A stretch of 6,303 nucleotides of DNA from an uncultured Lachnospiraceae bacterium. Lineage in GTDB: Bacteria; Bacillota; Clostridia; Lachnospirales; Lachnospiraceae. A program made the translations under genes and the position numbers. Position 1 is the stretch's first letter, and every line of letters starts with the position of its first letter. The notes below the pieces were generated by a model that worked only from the letters and a program-made list of their open reading frames with translations, had not been told where the DNA came from and made no database searches. Shown here one piece after another: positions 1-5,127 of the stretch. Where the stretch lies: positions 10,342 through 16,644 of the forward strand of contig CAJUIM010000084.1 in assembly GCA_910586275.1 (NCBI GenBank), read 5' to 3'.

Positions 1-80
1 CAGTACACTATACCAAATATGCAGTACACTATACCAAATATGCAGTACACTATACTGAATATACAATGCATAATACTAAA
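1..80. repeat. 21-bp tandem repeat at window edge
   Basis: Two identical 21-bp units at 1-21 and 22-42, each starting CAGTACACTATACC and ending AAATATG, are followed by a third unit at 43-63 with four differences and a decayed fourth copy at about 64-80 that matches at roughly 13 of 21 positions. The window begins exactly at a unit boundary, so the array may continue to the left. It is AT-rich, unlike the neighbouring genes, and lies just beyond the nadE terminator. There are no spacers, so it is not a CRISPR array. The units read in frame on the plus strand as a seven-residue repeat (QYTIPNM, QYTILNI), but no recognisable gene or ribosome binding site supports translation. The function is unknown. 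Confidence 0.85.
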
Positions 81-123
81 AACGGACATTCAGGCATGCA
101 AAGCATGCCCGAATGTCCGTTTT
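79..123 (-). terminator. intrinsic terminator after nadE
   Basis: Two 21-nt arms at 79-99 and 103-123 are inverted repeats around a 3-nt loop (100-102). On the plus strand there is one A/C mismatch (92 against 110); on the minus-strand RNA this pair becomes a G-U wobble, so the stem is continuous. The left arm ends in an A run (78-82) that gives a U tract on the minus-strand transcript. It lies 9 bp after the nadE stop codon, the expected place for the end of the cluster. The plus-strand transcript would also end in four U residues after the stem, so weak bidirectional activity is possible. Confidence 0.93.
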
Positions 124-132
124 CTGCCGTAC

Positions 133-2064
133 TCAGACATCTCCCAGTTTTTCCAGTTCCTCCAGCCATATCCTTCCGCAGGCATCCGACGGCATGCGCA
201 GATCCCCTCTCGGAGACACAGCCACGCTCCCCACTTTAGGGCCGTCCGGCAGGCAGGAACGTTTAAACTGCTGTGCAAAAAACCTACGGTAAAAAGTCTT
301 TAACCACTTCAGGATTACCTCCTCGCCATACTGCCCCTCAAAGGCCATCCGGGCAATACGGTATATTTTCCCCGGTGCAAAACCGCACCGCAGCATATAA
401 TAAAGGAAAAAGTCATGCAGTTCGTATGGCCCCACCAAATCCTCCGTTTTCTGAGCAATCTTGCCGTCCACAGGCGGCAGCAGTTCCGGGCTGACCGGCG
501 TGTCCAGCACATCCAGCAGTACCCTTTCCAATTCCCCATTGCCGCAGGTATCTGCATAATACTGCACCAAATGACGCACCAACGTCTTCGGTACGCCGGC
601 ATTCACTCCATACATGGACATATGGTCGCCGTTATAAGTAGCCCAGCCCAGAGCCAGTTCCGACATATCCCCCGTGCCTACTACCAATGCACTTTCCATA
701 TTGGCAATGTCCATCAGCACCTGCGTCCGCTCCCTTGCCTGTCCGTTTTCATAAGTCACGTCATGCCTGTCCGCATCCTGCCCGATATCTTCAAAATGCA
801 GGCTTACAGCCGCCCTGATATTCACTTCCCGCAAATCCGTTCCCAACACCCGCGCCAGCCTGCAGGCATTGTCATAAGTCCTGTCCGTGGTACCGAAGCA
901 CGGCATAGTCACGGATATCACATTTTCTCTGGCTATCCCCAGCAAATCAAAGGCACGCACCGTGACAAGCAAAGCCAGCGTGGAATCCAGTCCTCCGGAA
1001 ATCCCCAGAACCGCCTTCTTACATCCCGTATGCTCATACCTTTTTTTCAGTCCGTAAGACTGGATGGACAGAATCTCCTCGCACCTTTTCTCCCGCACCG
1101 ACTTATCCCCCGGCACAAAAGGCATGGCTCCGAACGTCCGGCAAAGCTTTGTTTCCGTTCTCTCCATAGGTACCGGCACCACCCGGTATCCTTCCCCGCG
1201 CCCTGCGGGAAAAGTGGACATCCTCCTTCTTTCATGCAGAAGCCTGTGTATATCCACATCCGCGTAAACTATGCCGTTTTCAAATCGCTTTGCCTGCACA
1301 AGCACCGTGCCGTTTTCCGCAATGATATTATGCCCTCCGAATACCAGATCCTGTGAAGATTCCCCTTCCCCCGCACTGGCATACACATAGCCGGCAAGCA
1401 TGCGGGCACTGGCCGATTTTACCAACATCTCCCTATATTCGTCCTTCCCCACTGTCTCGTCCGAAGCCGAAAGATTCACTAAAAGTGTGGCTCCGGCAAG
1501 TGCATGGGCATTTCCCGGCGAATCCGGCACCCATACATCTTCGCAGATTTCGCATCCCACCTTCAGTCCCTCTATGGCTTCCACGGCAAACAGCAGCTTT
1601 GTCCCGAAAGGAAACCTCTGCTCCTCCTGTCCACAGCGCAGTACATATTCCGCCGGCTCCTCATTTCCCGGCGTAAAATAACGCCCTTCATAAAACTCCG
1701 CATAAGTGGGGATATTGGCTTTCGGCACCATTCCCAGTACCCTTCCGTCATACAGTGCCGCCGCCGCATTATACAGTTTATTTTCCCTCACTGCCGGCAC
1801 CCCTGCAAAGACCAGCACATCCTTCCCCTTTGTATGCTCCGTCACCCGCAGCAGCCCTTCCTTTGCTTTTTCCAAAAGAATCTCCTGCAGGAACAGATCG
1901 CCGCAAGTATATCCCGTAATGCAAAGTTCCGGGAAAACGATAATCTTCGCCCCGCCATCGGCGGCCTCGTCCATCCCTTCGCAAATCTTCCCTACATTAT
2001 AATCCACGTCGGCCACCCGGATTCCGGGAGTCACTGCCGCCGTTTTAATAAACCCATGCACCAT
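133..2064 (-). CDS. nadE: glutamine-dependent NAD+ synthetase
   Basis: This 643-residue cytoplasmic enzyme makes NAD+ from nicotinic acid adenine dinucleotide and ATP, the last step of NAD synthesis, using ammonia released from glutamine. Two domains are visible. Residues 1 to about 300 form a nitrilase-like glutaminase domain with the Glu-Lys-Cys triad: E46 in VFPELCITGY, K115 in MVPKANIPTY and C174 in CEICEDVWVP. Residues about 325-643 form the synthetase domain, with the ATP pyrophosphatase P-loop SGGLDS at 356-361, ENGQARERTQ at about 439-448 and GTGDMSELALGW followed by GDHMS at about 463-483. All key residues are present and the length fits full two-domain bacterial NadE. The frame is open for 70 codons further upstream, but that part lies over hslO in another frame and has no family similarity. 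The start at 2064 has a GAAAGGG site 9 nt upstream and begins at the expected N-terminus (VHGFIKTAAVTPGIRVADV). It follows hslO by 41 bp and ends just before a strong terminator. The family assignment is secure. Confidence 0.96.
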   Translation of the reverse strand: MVHGFIKTAAVTPGIRVADVDYNVGKICEGMDEAADGGAKIIVFPELCITGYTCGDLFLQEILLEKAKEGLLRVTEHTKGKDVLVFAGVPAVRENKLYNAAAALYDGRVLGMVPKANIPTYAEFYEGRYFTPGNEEPAEYVLRCGQEEQRFPFGTKLLFAVEAIEGLKVGCEICEDVWVPDSPGNAHALAGATLLVNLSASDETVGKDEYREMLVKSASARMLAGYVYASAGEGESSQDLVFGGHNIIAENGTVLVQAKRFENGIVYADVDIHRLLHERRRMSTFPAGRGEGYRVVPVPMERTETKLCRTFGAMPFVPGDKSVREKRCEEILSIQSYGLKKRYEHTGCKKAVLGISGGLDSTLALLVTVRAFDLLGIARENVISVTMPCFGTTDRTYDNACRLARVLGTDLREVNIRAAVSLHFEDIGQDADRHDVTYENGQARERTQVLMDIANMESALVVGTGDMSELALGWATYNGDHMSMYGVNAGVPKTLVRHLVQYYADTCGNGELERVLLDVLDTPVSPELLPPVDGKIAQKTEDLVGPYELHDFFLYYMLRCGFAPGKIYRIARMAFEGQYGEEVILKWLKTFYRRFFAQQFKRSCLPDGPKVGSVAVSPRGDLRMPSDACGRIWLEELEKLGDV

Positions 2065-2073
2065 AATCGTCAA

Positions 2074-2080
2074 CCCTTTC
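2074..2080 (-). promoter_or_regulatory. ribosome binding site of nadE
   Basis: The minus strand reads GAAAGGG, 9 nt before the ATG at 2064. It lies in the 41-bp gap after hslO and supports this start over the longer open frame that reaches back into hslO. Confidence 0.65.
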
Positions 2081-2105
2081 TCTGCCGCCAAACGGAACTG
2101 CTTTT

Positions 2106-3035
2106 TCAGACACGCTTCAGCATCCCGTTTAAATCTTCCACGGAAAACCAATACTTCCTGTTGCAGAACTGACAGCCAACCTCTATTTCCTTCCCGTCCG
2201 CTATCATTTCCTCTATCTCTTTCCTTCCGATACTGATAATTGCCCTTTCCACCCTTTCCTTGGAACAGCCGCAATAATACTTTGTCTCCATTCTGTCCGA
2301 AATCTCCATGTCCAGTCCGGTCAATAATTTATCCAGCATCTCTTCCGGCGTACATCCGTCGTCTAAAACCTTTGTGACGGAAGAAAACTCCGCCAGATTC
2401 TTTTCCAGTTTCCCGATTACCGCTTCTTCCGCAAAGGGCATTAACTGCAGGATAAATCCCCCCGCCTGTTTCACCGTGTTGTCTTTGTCCATCAGCACGC
2501 CCAGCCCCACGGAAGAAGGAACCTGCTCGGATACCGCAAAATAATAGGTCAGATCCTCCGCTATTTCCCCTGTCTGAAGTTCAGTCTGCCCAATATACGG
2601 CTCCTTTAACCCCATATCCTTTATCACGCTCAGCACGCCGCGGCCAACCGCACCTCCTACATCCAGCTTTCCCTTGGAATTGGCCGGCAGAACCACCTGC
2701 GGTTCCCTGACATACCCTTTCACATTCCCCTTGGCATCCGCCGTCACCGTCAGGCTCCCCGCCGGCCCATCTCCTTTGACTTGTATGGTCAACATATCAT
2801 TCTCACTTTTCAGCATGGCTCCCATCATCGCACCCCCTGCCAGAAGCCGCCCCAAAGCAGCCGTTACCACCGGACTGGAATTATGAATCTGCCTTGCCCT
2901 CTCTGTCAGTTCCTTCGCATTGACCGCAAATGCCCGAATCTGGGCGCCGGCCGCCGTTGCCCTCACAATATAATCTCCCGTCTCTTTTTCCCTGCTTTCC
3001 ACTGTCCGTTCCCTTTCCGTCCCGTTTTCGCCCAT
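2106..3035 (-). CDS. hslO: redox-regulated chaperone Hsp33
   Basis: This 309-residue cytoplasmic holdase chaperone protects unfolded proteins during oxidative stress; in the family it is switched on by oxidation of four zinc-binding cysteines. The N-terminal Hsp33 domain begins around residue 21 (DYIVRATAAGAQIRAF) and includes AALGRLLAGGAMMGAML at about 59-75, GKLDVGGAVG at about 122-131 and SEQVPSSVGLGVL at about 169-181. The C-terminal redox switch is complete: C255 and C257 in YCGCSKER, then C288 and C291 in GCQFCNRKY, the CxC plus CxxC pattern of the family. An additional cysteine, C228, lies in the linker. The protein carries a charged extension of about 20 residues (GENGTERERTVESREKETG) before the normal family start. 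The distal start is supported by a textbook AAGGAGG site 8 nt upstream, and there is no internal ATG near residue 21. The gene follows the methyltransferase across a repeat-filled 139-bp gap and precedes nadE by 41 bp. Confidence 0.96.
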   Translation of the reverse strand: MGENGTERERTVESREKETGDYIVRATAAGAQIRAFAVNAKELTERARQIHNSSPVVTAALGRLLAGGAMMGAMLKSENDMLTIQVKGDGPAGSLTVTADAKGNVKGYVREPQVVLPANSKGKLDVGGAVGRGVLSVIKDMGLKEPYIGQTELQTGEIAEDLTYYFAVSEQVPSSVGLGVLMDKDNTVKQAGGFILQLMPFAEEAVIGKLEKNLAEFSSVTKVLDDGCTPEEMLDKLLTGLDMEISDRMETKYYCGCSKERVERAIISIGRKEIEEMIADGKEIEVGCQFCNRKYWFSVEDLNGMLKRV

Positions 3036-3043
3036 TCTGCCAT

Positions 3044-3050
3044 CCTCCTT
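3044..3050 (-). promoter_or_regulatory. strong ribosome binding site of hslO
   Basis: AAGGAGG on the minus strand lies 8 nt before the hslO ATG at 3035. It decides for the start that includes the charged N-terminal extension. A second ATG directly abuts this site (3041-3043) but is in another frame and too close to be used. Confidence 0.85.
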
Positions 3051-3065
3051 GTCAAAGCGTGATTT

Positions 3066-3192
3066 AAAAGCTGTTCCCCTCGGTCCATGCCATTCCCTTC
3101 AACCCATGCCTTTCCCTTCAGTCCATGCCATTCCCTTCAACCCATGCCTTTCCCTTCAGTCCATGCCGTTCCCTTCAACCCATGCCTTTCCC
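3066..3192 (-). repeat. 19-bp tandem repeat between methyltransferase and hslO
   Basis: Five full 19-bp units lie at 3085-3103, 3104-3122, 3123-3141, 3142-3160 and 3161-3179, with a partial sixth from 3180 (13 bases match) and a decayed copy at 3066-3084 (13 of 19 match). On the minus strand, units alternate between GTTGAAGGGAATGGCATGG and ACTGAAGGGAAAGGCATGG, which gives a 38-bp higher-order period. The array covers most of the gap before hslO and runs into the 3' end of the methyltransferase gene, whose last residues (GKGMG) and TGA stop are made of repeat sequence. Each unit has an AAGGG stretch 6 nt before an ATG that is followed by one codon and TGA. There are no spacers. Function is unknown; copy number could vary between strains. 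Confidence 0.92.
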
Positions 3193-4134
3193 GCATTCCC
3201 GTGCAACCACATAAATCCTCTCGCTTTCCTCATGCACTTCCCCGCAAGTATCCCCGTCAAAGGCCGCCACAAATTCCATGCCGGCCTTTTCCACCAGCCC
3301 GCGCATCTGCCCCAACGTATACCCCCTCTGAACATGAGTTTCTGTAAAACGGCGGAACCGGCCGTCCGCAGTCTCACGCACGAAAACCGTTATGTCATAT
3401 TCATTCAGCTGCCCTTCCGCATCATAATAATTTTCCCAGATAAAGCTGCAGTCCTCCCTGTTTTCCGCAATCGTAGCATCCCCGATGACTGTTTCATATT
3501 TATATGCCGTATTAAAATCAAAAATAAACACTCCGCCGGGATACAGATAATTGTTTACTAACCGAAAGGTCGCTTCCAGTTCTTCCTCTTCCAGGAGATA
3601 ATTCAAAGAGTCGCAGACACTGACAATAGCGCCTGCAACTCCATACAGTTCAAACTCCCGCATATCCTGCAGAAGATACAAAATCTCTTTGCCGGAACGT
3701 TCCTTTTTTTCCATTGCAATCCGCAGCATTTCCTGCGAATTGTCTATGCCGATCATATCATAGCCGGCATCCGCCAGCAGTTCCGTCAGCGTCCCGGTAC
3801 CGCAGCCCAAGTCAACCACTACATTACGCTCCGCCGCCAGAACCTCCCGATGCACATCTTCACTTTCCTCCGATGCCAGAGCCTCCCCATTCACACACTC
3901 ACTTTCCTCCGATGCCAGAACCTCCCCATGCACATCTACACTTTCGCCCGATGCCGGAGCCTCCCCATGCACACGTTCCCTTTCCTCCGATGCTTCCCGC
4001 TCTGCCGGCTGTGCTGCCTGACCCTTCACCCCATACTTTTCCAACAGACCGATAATTCTCTCCGCCCATTCCGAATATGGGATATTATCCATAAAAGTAT
4101 CGTATACGCTTGCAAAATCCGTATATGCTTCCAC
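3175..4134 (-). CDS. class I SAM-dependent methyltransferase, YqeM-like, with repeat insertion
   Basis: This 319-residue cytoplasmic protein should transfer a methyl group from S-adenosylmethionine to an unknown substrate. It begins like the B. subtilis YqeM group (YTDFASVYDTFMDNIPYSEW at 4-23). SAM motif I is VVDLGCGTG at 106-114, followed by the acidic loop GIDNSQEML at 129-137, LLQDMREFE at 154-162, SVCDSLNYLL at 172-181 and YPGGVFIFDFN at 198-208. The C-terminal part (FTETHVQRGYTLGQMRGLVEKAGM) also fits the family. The odd part is residues about 39-103, where relatives pass almost directly from the N-terminal helix to motif I. Here an acidic insertion holds four 13-residue repeats (51-63, 64-76, 77-89, 90-102) of the type ESxDVHGEVLASE. 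The fold should be intact because the insertion sits before the first core strand, but activity is not proven. The start is GTG, supported by a GGAAGG site 6 nt upstream. It follows the DUF368 gene by 36 bp, and its last codons are formed by the 19-bp repeat array. Confidence 0.9.
   Translation of the reverse strand: MEAYTDFASVYDTFMDNIPYSEWAERIIGLLEKYGVKGQAAQPAEREASEERERVHGEAPASGESVDVHGEVLASEESECVNGEALASEESEDVHREVLAAERNVVVDLGCGTGTLTELLADAGYDMIGIDNSQEMLRIAMEKKERSGKEILYLLQDMREFELYGVAGAIVSVCDSLNYLLEEEELEATFRLVNNYLYPGGVFIFDFNTAYKYETVIGDATIAENREDCSFIWENYYDAEGQLNEYDITVFVRETADGRFRRFTETHVQRGYTLGQMRGLVEKAGMEFVAAFDGDTCGEVHEESERIYVVARECGKGMG
3833..3988 (-). repeat. 39-bp in-frame minisatellite inside the methyltransferase gene
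   Basis: Four contiguous 39-bp units at 3833-3871, 3872-3910, 3911-3949 and 3950-3988 are followed by a partial match (GATGCTTCC at 3989-3997). On the plus strand most units open GATGCCAGA or GATGCCGGA and contain CCTCCCCATGCACA or a close variant. Because 39 is a multiple of three, each unit adds exactly 13 residues (ERERVHGEAPASG, ESVDVHGEVLASE, ESECVNGEALASE, ESEDVHREVLAAE) and a change in copy number would keep the reading frame. The units differ mostly by single substitutions, consistent with tandem duplication. Confidence 0.92.
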
Positions 4135-4140
4135 TCCGAG

Positions 4141-4152
4141 CCTTCCTTCCTC
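4141..4152 (-). promoter_or_regulatory. ribosome binding site of the GTG-initiated methyltransferase
   Basis: The minus strand reads GAGGAAGGAAGG, ending 6 nt before the GTG at 4132-4134. This strong site supports GTG as the initiation codon. It lies in the 36-bp gap after the DUF368 gene. Confidence 0.75.
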
Positions 4153-4170
4153 AAAAGTACATCCGTCTGG

Positions 4171-5016
4171 TTATTCTCCCAGTTTCAATGCCGCCACAAA
4201 ACCTACTGCCAATGCTGCCGCCCCTGTGATAACCGAAAGCACCGTTATCGTGCCCACCTCTCCCATCAGGAAAATCGCCACCGGAGAGGACACAATCAGG
4301 CCGATAATTGCCCAATATGCATACAGCGGGAATTTCTCAAAAATAATTTCCACCAGCTTGGCAATCGCAAAAATCCCTACTACCACTCCTATCCCAAACG
4401 GAACCAATATCCCCATGCCATGCAGGATACCGTCCATATCCATGGCAAAAACCGCGGAAATAAAATCCGTTATTGCCTCCAGTATCGGATGATAATAACC
4501 CATCAGCAGAAGCATCATGGAACCGCTGACCCCGGGAATCACCATCGTTGCGGAAGCAATAACCCCCACCCCGAAAAGCTTTACTGCCGAGATGAAATTC
4601 AGGCTCAGATCCGCCGCCTTTCCTTCCGTTTCCCCTAGCAGTGCCAAACCGGCCACTAATGCAAAAAATCCCACACAGGCAATAATATGTCCGGTTCTGA
4701 CGGCATTTCCCTTTACGTTTTTCCATATGGCCGGAAAGCCGCCGATAATCAGTCCTACAAACAGTAGATTTGCCTGAAACGGATATTTGGCAAACAAAAA
4801 CTCGATGCCAAAGGGAACTACCACCACCGCAATCCCCATGCCGATAAAAATAGGCAGCAGAAACAATATGCTCTTCTTCAGTTCCGAAAACAAGTGGGTA
4901 ATGCAATGAATCAGTTTGTCATAAATCCCCATGGATACCATCATGGTTCCGCCGCTCACACCCGGGATCACATTAGCCAGCCCGATCACAACTCCCTTTA
5001 ATATATTCTTAATCAT
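4171..5016 (-). CDS. DUF368 / PopT-type polyprenyl-phosphate transporter
   Basis: This 281-residue polytopic membrane protein belongs to the DUF368 family. Members (PopT) have been reported to return undecaprenyl phosphate, the lipid carrier for peptidoglycan and other wall polymers, to the cytoplasmic face of the membrane. The family signature occurs twice: NVIPGVSGGTM at 15-25 and MVIPGVSGSMM at 158-168. The halves match elsewhere too, KYPFQANLLFVGLIIGGFPA (77-96) with KFPLYAYWAIIGLIVSSPVA (228-247), which shows an internal duplication. Hydrophobic segments lie at about 5-30, 49-76, 82-96, 109-128, 142-172, 198-222 and 232-275. The length is typical. The ATG at 5016 has an AAAGGAG site 12 nt upstream, a rather long spacing. 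No DedA-family transporter or wall gene is nearby. The family call is firm; the exact substrate is taken from characterised relatives. Confidence 0.93.
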   Translation of the reverse strand: MIKNILKGVVIGLANVIPGVSGGTMMVSMGIYDKLIHCITHLFSELKKSILFLLPIFIGMGIAVVVVPFGIEFLFAKYPFQANLLFVGLIIGGFPAIWKNVKGNAVRTGHIIACVGFFALVAGLALLGETEGKAADLSLNFISAVKLFGVGVIASATMVIPGVSGSMMLLLMGYYHPILEAITDFISAVFAMDMDGILHGMGILVPFGIGVVVGIFAIAKLVEIIFEKFPLYAYWAIIGLIVSSPVAIFLMGEVGTITVLSVITGAAALAVGFVAALKLGE

Positions 5017-5028
5017 TGAAACAATTTA

Positions 5029-5035
5029 CTCCTTT
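5029..5035 (-). promoter_or_regulatory. ribosome binding site of the DUF368 gene
   Basis: AAAGGAG on the minus strand lies 12 nt before the ATG at 5016, longer than the usual 6-9 nt. The interval is A/T-rich (TAAATTGTTTCA). No closer site is present and the family N-terminus starts here, so the start is still preferred. Confidence 0.55.
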
Positions 5036-5103
5036 CCCATTTATACACACCGAAAAAATATGGCCTCTTGTTAAAAGATGCATTCCATTCCCTTTCCCAA
5101 TCT

Positions 5104-5121
5104 GACGCAGCGTACCGCATC
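5104..5121 (-). other. short hairpin after hisC
   Basis: Seven nucleotides after the hisC stop, the minus-strand RNA can form a 7-bp stem (GAUGCGG with CUGCGUC, two G-U pairs) around a UACG loop. No U tract follows, so it is not a standard terminator. It could mark an RNA-stability or processing point or be chance. The rest of this 111-bp gap holds an AT-rich stretch with a TATAAA on the minus strand (5036-5041 region) but no well-spaced -35 element, so I do not call a promoter. Confidence 0.3.
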
Positions 5122-5127
5122 ACCGCT

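Noticed and set aside
415..1356. 313-codon open frame on the plus strand
   Set aside because: It lies entirely antisense to conserved nadE, lacks recognisable domains and has the low-complexity look of an antisense shadow. The same holds for the plus-strand frames at 1504-2172, 3850-4638 and 5308-6039.
2065..2274. Longer NadE reading frame reaching into hslO (70 extra codons)
   Set aside because: It overlaps the conserved zinc-switch end of hslO in another frame, has no NadE family similarity, and the ATG at 2064 has its own ribosome binding site and the normal NadE N-terminus.
1..3198. CRISPR arrays at 1-80 or 3066-3192
   Set aside because: Units are directly contiguous with no unique spacers and no cas genes are visible.
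3049..3561. Plus-strand repetitive Pro/Phe-rich protein over the 19-bp array
   Set aside because: The repeated PMPFPS-type peptide is only the translation of the tandem repeat, runs on into antisense of the methyltransferase, and has no plausible ribosome binding site or family.
5017..5127. Internal promoter before the DUF368 gene
   Set aside because: A TATAAA is present on the minus strand, but the nearest -35-like TTAACA is about 23 bp away, beyond normal spacing, so the evidence is too weak.
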